Assembly (NCBI RefSeq): GCF_041821065.1
Contig: NZ_JBGUAX010000004.1
Span: 372,001 to 436,000, forward strand
Direction: 5' to 3'
From: Egicoccus sp. AB-alg2
GTDB lineage: Bacteria > Actinomycetota > Nitriliruptoria > Nitriliruptorales > Nitriliruptoraceae
Length of the DNA stretch: 64,000 bases
A program made the translations under genes and the position numbers. How positions within the stretch are numbered: position 1 is the stretch's first letter; every line of letters begins with the position of its first letter. This document shows positions 34,255-44,904 of this stretch, in pieces. The notes beneath the pieces are model-generated. The model saw only the letters and a program-made list of their open reading frames with translations. It had not been told where the DNA came from and did not search any database.

Positions 34255-35169
34255 GTGCGACTGTCGACGCAGGGTCAGCGGGTGTTGGGCTGCCTCGTGG
34301 AGAAGGCGCTCGCAACGCCGGACCACTACCCGCTGTCGCTGAACGCGCTGCGCACCGCCTGCAACCAGACGACGGGGCGCGACCCCGTCGTCGACTTCGA
34401 CGACGACGACGTCCGCGCCGGGCTCGACGACCTGAAGGCACACCAGCTCGTGAAGAGCGAGTACGCCCGCGGCTCGCGGGTGCCGAAGGCCGCGCACCGC
34501 CTCGAGGAGCAGCTCGACCTCGACGTCGCCGAGCAGACCGTGCTCGGGCTGCTCCTCCTGCGCGGTCCGCAGACCCCGGGCGAGCTGCGCTCCCGCGCCG
34601 GGCGGATGCACACCTTCGCCTCCATCGAGGCGGTCGAGCAGATCCTGGAACGCCTCGCCACCCACCGCTTCGGCGCGATGGTGGAGCAGCGGCCTCGCGA
34701 GCCGGGCCGCCGCGAGACGCGCTGGGCCCATCGGCTCGGTGACGCGCCGGACGCCGTCGTCAGCGGCGACGGGCCGCCCGCCGCGGCCGCGCCCGATGGC
34801 GGCCGCTACCGCGCCTTCCACGACGCCGTCCTCACCGGTGACCTCGACGCGGCCGTCGCACAACTGGCCGACGACGTCGTCTTCCGCTCACCGGCCGTCC
34901 ACCGCCCCTACCAGGGGCGCGACGTGACGGCACGGCTGCTGCGCACCGTCGCCACCGTCTTCGAGGACTTCCGCTACCTCGACGTCCTCGACGCCGGCGA
35001 CCGGGCCGGCCTGGTCTTCGAGGCCCGGATCGGCGACCGGCAGCTCCAGGGCTGGGACTACCTGCGCTTCGACGACCGGGGCCGCATCGTGGAGCTGACC
35101 GTCATGGTGCGGCCGCTGTCGGGGCTGCAAGCCCTGGCCGCGGCCATGGAGGCGGCACTGCGTCGCTGA
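34255..35169 (+). CDS. YceH (DUF480) protein fused to a SnoaL-like domain
   Basis: 304 aa. Residues 1-165 are YceH-like: VLGCLVEKALATPDHYPLSL, ACNQTTGRDPVVDF, LLLLRGPQTPGELRSRAGRM, and AREPGRRETRW-type PREPGRRETRW. After a short Ala/Pro linker, residues 185-304 form an NTF2/SnoaL-like domain (YRAFHDAVLTGDLDAAVAQLADDVVFRSPAVHRPYQGRD...WDYLRFDDRGRIVELTVMVRP). E. coli YceH has only the first part. GTG with GGGAGGAGG seven bases upstream, TAGCCT at 34221. YceH is a paired winged-helix protein of unknown role; the added pocket suggests ligand sensing. Confidence 0.85.
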   Translation: MRLSTQGQRVLGCLVEKALATPDHYPLSLNALRTACNQTTGRDPVVDFDDDDVRAGLDDLKAHQLVKSEYARGSRVPKAAHRLEEQLDLDVAEQTVLGLLLLRGPQTPGELRSRAGRMHTFASIEAVEQILERLATHRFGAMVEQRPREPGRRETRWAHRLGDAPDAVVSGDGPPAAAAPDGGRYRAFHDAVLTGDLDAAVAQLADDVVFRSPAVHRPYQGRDVTARLLRTVATVFEDFRYLDVLDAGDRAGLVFEARIGDRQLQGWDYLRFDDRGRIVELTVMVRPLSGLQALAAAMEAALRR

Positions 35170-35338
35170 GCGTCAGCGCCCGGGCCGGCACGTCGACGAG
35201 GGGGCGGCGTCGTCGCGCACCGCCACCCTCCAGCACCTCCGGGGACGTGGGCTGGCGTGCCGACGATAGGCCGGGCCGCGCGCGGGCCACGAGCCCTTAG
35301 CGTTCCCGGCACGGAGCCATCCGCCGGGAGCACGACGC

Positions 35339-36193
35339 ATGCCGTCCACCGCAGCCGTCCGCCGCGGCGTCCAGCCCACTGTGGCCGGGCGGGTGCTGGT
35401 CGGCATCGGCGTCGTCGGAGTGGTCGCCGGCCTGGTCGGCATGGTGGTCGGGCTGCGGTTCCTGACCCTGCTCGACCAAGCGCTGGAGGACAGCCTCGGG
35501 GTGACCGCGCAGGCCGTCGACGCGCTGGGTGCGTCGGTGGAGGTGGCGGGCGACACGCTGGGCGTGCTGGAGCGCACGCTGGCCAACACGGCCGCGACCA
35601 CACGCGACCTCGGCACCAGCCTGGCCGACGCCGAGGCCGTGCTGACCGCGACCGCCGAGCTCAGCGAGGAGGACCTCGCCGGCTCCCTCGCGGCGGTCCA
35701 GGACACCCTGCCGGCACTGATCCAGGTCGCGGCCGTCATGGACACGACCCTCTCGGCGCTCAGCGCCATCCCGTTCGGTCCCGACTACGACCCGACCCAG
35801 CCGTTCCCGGACTCGCTGCGGGCGGTGCAGGCGGAACTGGACGGCATGCCGGACGCACTGCGCGACCAGGCCGCGTTGATCCGCGACGGTGCGCAGAGTC
35901 TCGGCACCGTTCGCGAGGGGACCGGCGACATCGCCGACGACCTCGACGACCTCCGGGCCACGCTGGCGTCGGCGGACGAGCTGGTCGACCGCTACGCCAC
36001 CACCGCCACCGAGGCACGCGAGGTGGTGACCGGCAACCAGGCGGCGCTCGAGCGGCAGCTGGCCTGGGCGCGCGTGCTGGTGGTGCTGCTGGCGCTCAGC
36101 TTCGTCGCCGGGCAGGTGGTGCCCCTGGGGCTCGGCTGGCTGTTGTTGCGGCCAGGCGGCGTCGAGGGCCTCCTCGCCCGGCAGGACACCTAG
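35339..36193 (+). CDS. Membrane protein with long extracytoplasmic coiled coil
   Basis: 284 aa. TM1 at residues 19-43 (VLVGIGVVGVVAGLVGMVVG), then about 190 residues of helical, coiled-coil-like repeats rich in Ala, Thr, Leu and Asp (SLADAEAVLTATAELSEED, GDIADDLDDLRATLASADEL), then TM2 (ARVLVVLLALSFVAGQVVPL). The layout recalls the sensory part of chemoreceptors but there is no HAMP or signalling domain. GGGAG ten bases before the ATG. Function unknown. Confidence 0.7.
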   Translation: MPSTAAVRRGVQPTVAGRVLVGIGVVGVVAGLVGMVVGLRFLTLLDQALEDSLGVTAQAVDALGASVEVAGDTLGVLERTLANTAATTRDLGTSLADAEAVLTATAELSEEDLAGSLAAVQDTLPALIQVAAVMDTTLSALSAIPFGPDYDPTQPFPDSLRAVQAELDGMPDALRDQAALIRDGAQSLGTVREGTGDIADDLDDLRATLASADELVDRYATTATEAREVVTGNQAALERQLAWARVLVVLLALSFVAGQVVPLGLGWLLLRPGGVEGLLARQDT

Positions 36194-36213
36194 CGTCCGG
36201 GTCGCTCCAGTAG

Positions 36214-38310
<2,097 letters not shown>

Positions 38311-38338
38311 CGGCGCGACGGCTGCGACCGGCGGGCCG

Positions 38339-38366
38339 TTGACAACCGCAGCCGGGTGCCTAGGGT
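38339..38366 (+). promoter_or_regulatory. Consensus-like promoter of the GH43-like gene
   Basis: TTGACA, 16 bases, TAGGGT: the best -35/-10 pair in the window, 63 bases before the ATG of the secreted GH43-like protein. The -10 is followed by a leader with a clear GGGAG ribosome site. Confidence 0.65.
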
Positions 38367-38428
38367 CGCCGGCCATCCGGCCCGCGGCATGACCGCGTCG
38401 GGCCCCTCCGGGAGTGGGAGCAGCAGCC

Positions 38429-40252
38429 ATGCAGCAGCACGTGGCAGGACCGGCCACCCACGGGCGCTGGCGGTGGGCGCTCGCCGTGCTCGCCGCGATC
38501 GCGCTGGCCACCACGACGGTGCCCGTCGCCGAGGCCCGCCCGCAGGCCGCCGCCGCCACCTACCGCAACCCGGTGACGGCGCAGATCCCCGACGGCGTCG
38601 GCGTCGTGGAGAACTGTCCCGACCCGTCCATCGTCAGCGGCCACCAGACCGGCGACCCGCACTGGTACGTCTACTGCACGATGGATCCGCTGAACGACGA
38701 CGACCGCGACGCCGACGGTGACTTCAACTTCCGGATCATGCCGATCCTTCGCTCGGCCGACCTGGTGAACTGGACCTACGTCGGCGACGTGTTCGACGAG
38801 CGACCCGACTGGGTCGGCGACACTGCCGGTCTGTGGGCGCCGGAGACCGTCTACGACGGTGAGCAGTACGTCCTGTACTACACGGCCAACGAGACCAGCG
38901 AGGAACTCGGCGGCGACAGCGCCATCGGTGTCGCGACCGCGCCGACCCCGGCCGGTCCGTGGACCGACAGCGGCGCCCCGGCCGTGGAACCCCGCAGCGA
39001 CCGCTGGACGTTCGATGCGGCGGTGGTCGAGCACGACGGCACGCGCTGGCTGTTCTTCGGCTCCTACAACGGGGGCCTGTTCGCCCGTGAGCTGTCCGAG
39101 GACGGGCTGACGACGCTGCCGGAGACCGAGACCCGCATCACCATCGCCAACCGCTACGAGGCCCCGTACGTGGTCGAGCGCGACGGGTACTGGTACCTGT
39201 TCGCCTCTGCGACCGACTGCTGTCGGGGACCGCTGACCGGCTACGCCGTCTTCGTCGGCCGCGCCGAGCACCCGCTGGGACCCTACGTCGACCGCGAGGG
39301 CGTCTCCTTCCTCGACGGGCGCGTGGGCGGCACGCCCGTGATCAGCATGAACGGCAATCGCTGGGTCGGACCCGGACACAACGCGGTCTTCACCGACTTC
39401 GCCGGCGACGACTGGTTCCTCTATCACGCGGTCGACCGCCACGAGCCCTACTACGCGGGCGCGCCTGGGTTCACCAAGCGCCCCCTGATGCTCGACCGGC
39501 TCGACTGGGTCGACGGCTGGCCCACCGTGCGGGGCGGCGCCTGGGCGTCGGACACGCCGCAGCAGGCGCCGGCCGCACAGCCCGGCGACCGCGGCAGCCG
39601 TGCGACGAACCCGGCCCCGCGGCCCGAGCGGCCCGGCCCGACGGTGTGGGCCGAGGAGTTCGACGACGCCGAGCTCGCCGCCTGGGAGTGGATCCGCGAA
39701 CCGGACGGCGGGGTCGAGGTGGTCGACGGCGCCCTGCGCTTCCAGACCCAGGACGCCGACCTCTTCGAGGACAGCAACTCCGCGTCCGTGCTCACCCGCC
39801 CGGCTCCGCGCGGCAACTACGTCGTGGAGACCCGGGTGCGCCTGGACCTGCCGCCGGAGGGCTGCTGCCAGAACTTCGTGCAGGCGGGTCTGGTCGTGCA
39901 CGGCGACGACGACAACTACGTCAAGCTCGCCCACGTGTCGATCTGGGAGACCCGCCAGACCGAGTTCGGCAAGGAGGTCGGCCCGGTCCCCGAGGGCTAC
40001 CCGCGCTACGGCAACACGGTCGTCGGACCCCCGGGCGAGTGGACCCATCTGCGCATCGCCAAGCGCACCCAGGGCGGCGAGGAGCACTACACCGCCTACA
40101 CCAGCCGCGACGGCCAGGACTGGGTGCGCGGCGGCACGTGGACCCACGACCTCGGGGCCGACGCGAAGATCGGCCTCGTGTCCATGGGCGGCGCCGGGTT
40201 CGAGGCCACCTTCGACCACGTGCGGGTGTCCCGGCTCGACCGCGGCGGCTGA
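38429..40252 (+). CDS. Secreted GH43-like glycosidase with C-terminal concanavalin-type domain
   Basis: 607 aa. Sec signal peptide (RWRWALAVLAAIALATTTVPVAEA). Five-bladed GH43-type domain: NCPDPSIVSGHQTGDPHWYVYC (catalytic-base Asp), GLWAPETVYDGEQYVLYYTA, RWTFDAAVVEHDGTRWLFFGS, NRYEAPYVVERDGYWYLFAS (Glu), GPGHNAVFTDFAGDDWFLYHA. A Pro-rich linker leads to a lectin-like domain (WAEEFDDAELAAWEWI...AKIGLVSMGGAGFEATFDHVRV) of the GH43 C2/DUF1349 kind. Targets are likely arabinan or arabinoxylan, inferred only from the family. ATG chosen for GGGAG eight bases upstream. Monocistronic. Confidence 0.85.
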   Translation: MQQHVAGPATHGRWRWALAVLAAIALATTTVPVAEARPQAAAATYRNPVTAQIPDGVGVVENCPDPSIVSGHQTGDPHWYVYCTMDPLNDDDRDADGDFNFRIMPILRSADLVNWTYVGDVFDERPDWVGDTAGLWAPETVYDGEQYVLYYTANETSEELGGDSAIGVATAPTPAGPWTDSGAPAVEPRSDRWTFDAAVVEHDGTRWLFFGSYNGGLFARELSEDGLTTLPETETRITIANRYEAPYVVERDGYWYLFASATDCCRGPLTGYAVFVGRAEHPLGPYVDREGVSFLDGRVGGTPVISMNGNRWVGPGHNAVFTDFAGDDWFLYHAVDRHEPYYAGAPGFTKRPLMLDRLDWVDGWPTVRGGAWASDTPQQAPAAQPGDRGSRATNPAPRPERPGPTVWAEEFDDAELAAWEWIREPDGGVEVVDGALRFQTQDADLFEDSNSASVLTRPAPRGNYVVETRVRLDLPPEGCCQNFVQAGLVVHGDDDNYVKLAHVSIWETRQTEFGKEVGPVPEGYPRYGNTVVGPPGEWTHLRIAKRTQGGEEHYTAYTSRDGQDWVRGGTWTHDLGADAKIGLVSMGGAGFEATFDHVRVSRLDRGG

Positions 40253-40375
40253 CGGGGCCGGCGCGCGCTGCACGGGGTCCGTGGTCGGCTGACCGAGGCG
40301 GCCCACCGCCCCGCCACGAACCTGGGTGGCGGCGAGCACCCGAGCCCGCCCTCAGCCGACCCGGCAGGATGCGCT

Positions 40376-42127
40376 ATGGCCCGCGACCATCGCACGACCG
40401 TCAGCAACGTCCTCGTCATCGGTGCCGGCGGCGCGGGTCTGCGCGCCGCCATCGCCGCCCACGACGCCGGCCGCGAGGTGACCATCGTCGGCAAGCGGCT
40501 GCGCACCGACGCCCACACCGTCCTGGCCGCGGGCGGCATCAACGCGGCGCTCGGCACGGTCGACCCCGACGACCGTCCCCGTTGGCACTTCCTCGACACC
40601 TGGAACGAGGGCTACTTCCTCGCCGACCCGCGCAAGATCGAACTGCTGGTCGAGGAGGCGCCCCACCGGATCCGGGAGCTGGACGCCTGGGGGATGCCCT
40701 TCGCCCGTACGCCGGACGGCGACCTCGACCAGCGCTACTTCGGTGCGCACCGCTACCGGCGGACCTGCTACGCCGGTGACTGGACCGGCCGGGCGATGGT
40801 GGAGACGCTGCACCAGCAGGTGACCGAGCGCGGGATCCCGATCGTCGAGCGCACCTACGTCAGCCGCCTGCTCGTCCACGACGGCACCTGCTTCGGGGCG
40901 CTGGCCTTCGACCTGGCCTCCGGCGAGCGGACCGTCCACCTCGCCGACGCCGTGGTCCTGGCCGGCGGCGGCCACACGCGCCTCTGGCGTCGTTCGTCGT
41001 CCCGCCGCGACGAGAACAACGGCGACGCCATGTACCTCGCACTCGCCGCCGGCTGCGAGCTGCAGGACCTCGAGCTGGTCCAGTTCCACCCGACCGGCAT
41101 GACCCACCCCGAGGAGTGGGCCGGTCAGCTGGTCACCGAGGCGGTGCGCGGCGAGGGCGGGCACCTGAAGAACGCCGAGGGCGAGCGCTTCATGTCCCGC
41201 TACGACCCCGACCGGATGGAGCTCTCGACACGCGACCGGGTGGCCCTGGCCAACTACACGGAGATCGCCGAGGGGCGCGGCGGCCCGAACGGCGGCGTCT
41301 TCCTCGACATCAGCCACCTCGACCGCGAGACGATCCGGCAGAAGCTGCCGCGCATGCACCGCCAGCTGATCGAGGCGCAGATGCTGGACATCGCCGAGCA
41401 CCCGATCGAGGTCGCGCCCACCGCCCACTACTCCATGGGCGGCGTGCACGTCACGCCCGAGACCGGCGCGACCGGCGTCGAGGGATTGTTCGCGGCCGGC
41501 GAGATCACCGCCGGCCTGCACGGCGCCAACCGGCTGGGCGGCAACTCGCTGACGGAGACCGCCGTGTTCGGCGCCCGCGCCGGCGCGGCGGCCGCCGCCC
41601 ACTCCGACGAGCTCTCGGTCCAGCTGCGCTCCAAGGCGGCCGTGACGGCCGCGCTGGACGAACTCGACGCGTGCATCCACGACGGCAACGAGGTCGTGCG
41701 GGTCGGCCAGCGTGAACTGCGCGACATCATGTGGGAGCACGTCGGGGTCGTCCGGGACGAGCGCGGCCTGGACCGGGGCGTCGCCCGCATCCGTGCCCTG
41801 CAGGAGCTGATCCCGGAACTGGACGTCCAGCCCGACAGCCAGGGCTTCCAGGACCTGGCCGGGGTGCTCGACCTGCGCGGCTCGATCGTGTCCGCGCTGG
41901 CGACCGCGCTCAGTGCCCGGGAGCGCCGCGAGACCCGCGGCGCCCAGCAGCGCAAGGACCACCCCGAACGCGACGACGAGCGGCAGCTGTGCAACCACGT
42001 CGTGCGTCTCGACGACGACGGCGAGGTGCGGCTGACCTCGCGGCCGCGGGTCGCTGTCCCCGCCCATCTGCGTGACTGGGCCGAGGAGGCCGAGGCGGTC
42101 GACACCGCCGGGCGGCTGCTGGAGTGA
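40376..42127 (+). CDS. SdhA/FrdA/NadB-family FAD flavoprotein without partner subunits
   Basis: 583 aa. FAD site VLVIGAGGAGLRAAIAAHDAG; NAALGT and WHFLDTWNEGYFLAD as in fumarate reductase flavoproteins; substrate loop LELVQFHPTG and VTEAVRGEGGHLKNAEGERF with the catalytic Arg region; TAHYSMGGVHVTPETGA; AAGEITAGLHGANRLGGNSLTE. The C-terminal capping helices are present. No Fe-S or membrane anchor gene is adjacent, unlike complex II operons. Could be a soluble fumarate reductase, L-aspartate oxidase or partner of distant subunits. Convergent with nrtR (12 bases). Confidence 0.85.
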   Translation: MARDHRTTVSNVLVIGAGGAGLRAAIAAHDAGREVTIVGKRLRTDAHTVLAAGGINAALGTVDPDDRPRWHFLDTWNEGYFLADPRKIELLVEEAPHRIRELDAWGMPFARTPDGDLDQRYFGAHRYRRTCYAGDWTGRAMVETLHQQVTERGIPIVERTYVSRLLVHDGTCFGALAFDLASGERTVHLADAVVLAGGGHTRLWRRSSSRRDENNGDAMYLALAAGCELQDLELVQFHPTGMTHPEEWAGQLVTEAVRGEGGHLKNAEGERFMSRYDPDRMELSTRDRVALANYTEIAEGRGGPNGGVFLDISHLDRETIRQKLPRMHRQLIEAQMLDIAEHPIEVAPTAHYSMGGVHVTPETGATGVEGLFAAGEITAGLHGANRLGGNSLTETAVFGARAGAAAAAHSDELSVQLRSKAAVTAALDELDACIHDGNEVVRVGQRELRDIMWEHVGVVRDERGLDRGVARIRALQELIPELDVQPDSQGFQDLAGVLDLRGSIVSALATALSARERRETRGAQQRKDHPERDDERQLCNHVVRLDDDGEVRLTSRPRVAVPAHLRDWAEEAEAVDTAGRLLE

Positions 42128-42139
42128 GCACCGCCCGTG

Positions 42140-42862
42140 CTACGGGCGCAGCATCGCGGGATGCAGCCGCGTCGCGGTCCCGCGCCGGTACCGCTTGGCG
42201 GGGCGGCCACCTCCCGGGCCGGGCGTGGCCGTGCCCTCCACCTCGACGACGAAGTCGCGAGCGGAGACGACCTTGCGCCGGAAGTTCGCGGCGTCCAGTT
42301 CGACCCCCCACACGGCCTCGTAGACGCGCCGCAGCTCGCCCAGCGTGAAGGGCTCGGACACGAATGCGCTCGCCAGCGAGGTGTACTCCAGCTTGGAGCG
42401 GGCCCGTTCGATCGCGTCGGGCACGATCCGGTCGTGGTCGTAGGCCAGCTGCGGACCGTCCGGTGCCGACAGCTCCGCGACGTCGAAGAATCTGGCCCGG
42501 CCGGACGTGAACGGTCCGTCGTCGGCGACGCGTTCCACGGTGGGCGTGAGCGCCAGGTAGGCGACCGAGACGACCCGGCCCCGCGGGTCGCGGGTCGGGT
42601 CGCCGTAGGTGCGCAGCTGCTCGAGATGTGCGTGCGGCGCCGCCAGTCCTGCGAGCTCGCGCAACGCCCGGTGGGCCGTGTCGTCGAGGCCCTCGTCGTC
42701 GCGGACCCGCCGGCCCGGCAGCGCCCAGTGGCTGGTGAAGGGGCCGGCGTCGGGCTGCACCAGCAGCAACTGCAGGCGGCCCTCGCGCAGCGTCAGCAAC
42801 GCGACGTCGACGGCCACCGCGCAGGTCGACACGGGGGCCGTCGCGTCACCGGGCAGGGTCAC
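42140..42862 (-). CDS. nrtR: NrtR-type NUDIX transcription regulator of NAD metabolism
   Basis: 240 aa. N-terminal NUDIX-like domain (VALLTLREGRLQLLLVQPDAG, WALPGRRVRDDEGLDDTAHRALRELAGL; the NUDIX box is degenerate, as in NrtR regulators that bind ADP-ribose) and a C-terminal winged helix (FTLGELRRVYEAVWGVELDAANFRRKVVSARDFV; RPAKRYRRG). GTG overlaps the pncA stop (GTGA). Last gene of pncB-pncA-nrtR, so it probably represses its own operon in response to ADP-ribose. Confidence 0.9.
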   Translation of the reverse strand: MTLPGDATAPVSTCAVAVDVALLTLREGRLQLLLVQPDAGPFTSHWALPGRRVRDDEGLDDTAHRALRELAGLAAPHAHLEQLRTYGDPTRDPRGRVVSVAYLALTPTVERVADDGPFTSGRARFFDVAELSAPDGPQLAYDHDRIVPDAIERARSKLEYTSLASAFVSEPFTLGELRRVYEAVWGVELDAANFRRKVVSARDFVVEVEGTATPGPGGGRPAKRYRRGTATRLHPAMLRP

Positions 42863-43458
42863 GCGGCGGCGCCCACGAGCGTCGCGCCGGCCTCGCGCAG
42901 TTCCGCGATCGTGCGCTCGGCGTCGCCCTCCTGCAGCTCGACGAAGCGGGTGCCTTCCAGCGGCACGACCACCTCGTAGCCGAGGCGGAGACCGTCGAGC
43001 GCGGTCTCGCGCACGCAATAGTCGCCGGCCAGTCCGATGAGCACGATGCGGCGGACCCCCAGGTCGCGGAGCAGGTGGCCGAGTCGTGTCTCGCCCTGCT
43101 CGCCCGTGACCGGGTCACGCACGGAGAAGCCCGAGTACCCGTCGCGTCCGTCGACGCCCTTGCGGACGACCGGCCCGTCGACGACCAGGTCCTCGTGGAA
43201 CTCGGCCCCCCAGGTGTCGTGGACGCAGTGCACCGGCCAGATCCCGCCGTCCTTCTGGAAGTGCGGGGTCGTCTCGGGGTGCCAGTCCTGGGTGTAGATC
43301 ACCGGTGCACCGGCGGCGCGGGCGGCCTCGATCTCGGCGTTGGCCAGCGGCACGACCTGCTCGCCGCCAGGGACGTAGAGGTTGCCGTCCGCCTCGGCGA
43401 AGTCGTGCTGGAGGTCCACCACGATCAGGGCGGTGGTCGGGTCGTAGGCCTGGGTCAC
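42859..43458 (-). CDS. pncA: Nicotinamidase
   Basis: 199 aa isochorismatase-fold hydrolase: catalytic Asp in ALIVVDLQHDFAEADGNL, metal ligands in YTQDWHPETTPHF, catalytic Lys in VVRKGVDG, and Cys in LIGLAGDYCVRETALDG. Converts nicotinamide to nicotinate for the Preiss-Handler pathway; in mycobacteria this enzyme activates pyrazinamide. GTG overlaps the pncB stop; nrtR follows with another GTGA overlap. Confidence 0.95.
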   Translation of the reverse strand: MTQAYDPTTALIVVDLQHDFAEADGNLYVPGGEQVVPLANAEIEAARAAGAPVIYTQDWHPETTPHFQKDGGIWPVHCVHDTWGAEFHEDLVVDGPVVRKGVDGRDGYSGFSVRDPVTGEQGETRLGHLLRDLGVRRIVLIGLAGDYCVRETALDGLRLGYEVVVPLEGTRFVELQEGDAERTIAELREAGATLVGAAA

Positions 43459-44780
43459 GTCAACGCTCCTTCGGACGTCGTTTCCTCGTGCAGGGTGGGC
43501 AGCACCGGGCCGCCGGGCGTGAGGTCGAGCGCCTCGGGCGGCAGTTCGGCGATCGCGCGACGGTGGTGGTCGCGGATCTCCTCGATGGTCGGTCGGTGCA
43601 CGACCTCGCCCTCACGGATCACGTCGACCTGGACGGCCCGGGCAGGATCCCGCGGCGGCGGGCCGTCCCAGGCCCGCAGCACCTCTGCGGTCGCCACCCC
43701 GTCGCGCACGCTTCGCCAGGCGCGCTTGCGGCCGCCGATGGTCGCCTTCGTGCCGCCGGCCTTGGCGACCGGACGCCACGGCGCGCCGGGCGCATCCGCC
43801 CGCGCGACCAGCTTGAAGACGAACCCGGCCGTGGGGGCGCCCGAGCCGGTGACCACCGACGTCCCCACGCCGAAGGCGTCGGCCGGCGCGTCGGCGAGCT
43901 CGGCGAGTCGGTACTCGTCGAGGTCCCCGGACAACACGATCCGCGTGCCGGTGGCGCCGGCGTCGTCCAGGAGCTTGCGGGCCCGTACCGCTTCCGCGGC
44001 CAGGTCGCCCGAGTCGATCCGCACCGCGCCGAGGTCGGTTCCGGCCACCTCCAGCGCGGTCCGGAGGCCCTGCTCGGTGTCGAAGGTGTCGACCAGCAGG
44101 GTCGTGCCGGGACCCAGGGCGGCCACCTGCGCCGCGAACGCCTCCTCCTCGGTGTCGTGCAGGAGGGTGAACGCGTGGGCCGACGTCCCGAACGTCGGCA
44201 GTCCGAACCGGCGGCCCGCCTCCAGATTCGAGGTGCCGTCGAAGCCGGCGACGTAGGCCGCCCGGGCGGCCGCGACCGCGGCCTGCTCGTTGGCGCGGCG
44301 GCCACCGAACTCGAACAGCCCGCGTCCCCGGGCAGCGGCGTACATGCGGCTCGCGGCGGACGCGATCGCGCTGTCGTGGTTGAGGATCGACAGCACGACC
44401 GTCTCCAGCAGCACCGCCTCGGCGAACGAGGCCGTCACGGTCAGCACCGGCGACTGTGGCACGTACACCTCGCCCTCGGGGTAGCCGTGCACGTCGCCGC
44501 GGAAGCGGTAGTCGGCCAGCCAGGCGAGCGTGCCGGTCGACACCACGCCGGCGTCGTCCAGCCAGCCGAGGACGTCGGCGTCGAAGCGGAAGTCGCGGAT
44601 CGCGTCCAGCACCCGGCCCGTGCCCGCCACCACCCCGTAGCGCCGACCGGCCGGCAGCCGACGGGCGAACACCTCGAAGATCGCCGGCCGGGCGCCGCGG
44701 CCGTCCTGCAACGCCGCGTCGAGCATCGTCAACTCGTAGCGGTCGGTCAGCAGCGCGGTCGACGGGTCAAGATGCGCCAC
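43455..44780 (-). CDS. pncB: Nicotinate phosphoribosyltransferase
   Basis: 441 aa. ALLTDRYELTMLDAAL opening; FEVFARRLPAGRRYGV; LNHDSAIASAASRMY; PTFGTSAHAFTLLHDTEEEA (phosphorylated-His region) and VRIDSGDLAAEAVRARKLL, VLSGDLDEYRLAELA. Makes nicotinate mononucleotide from nicotinate and PRPP with ATP hydrolysis. First gene of pncB-pncA-nrtR. GTG start with AGGAG upstream. The 108 bases before it face the decayed receiver locus and should contain the NrtR operator, which I could not identify. Confidence 0.95.
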   Translation of the reverse strand: MAHLDPSTALLTDRYELTMLDAALQDGRGARPAIFEVFARRLPAGRRYGVVAGTGRVLDAIRDFRFDADVLGWLDDAGVVSTGTLAWLADYRFRGDVHGYPEGEVYVPQSPVLTVTASFAEAVLLETVVLSILNHDSAIASAASRMYAAARGRGLFEFGGRRANEQAAVAAARAAYVAGFDGTSNLEAGRRFGLPTFGTSAHAFTLLHDTEEEAFAAQVAALGPGTTLLVDTFDTEQGLRTALEVAGTDLGAVRIDSGDLAAEAVRARKLLDDAGATGTRIVLSGDLDEYRLAELADAPADAFGVGTSVVTGSGAPTAGFVFKLVARADAPGAPWRPVAKAGGTKATIGGRKRAWRSVRDGVATAEVLRAWDGPPPRDPARAVQVDVIREGEVVHRPTIEEIRDHHRRAIAELPPEALDLTPGGPVLPTLHEETTSEGALT

Positions 44781-44904
44781 GGCGGGCAGTCTCCTGTCGA
44801 GGTGGCAGGGCCGTCACCTTCGGCGCGACCGTAAGCGGGCCCTGGCGGCCACGCCAGCCTCCTGCTGCCGACGAACGATCCGACGGCCGTGTGGCCCGTT
44901 CGGT

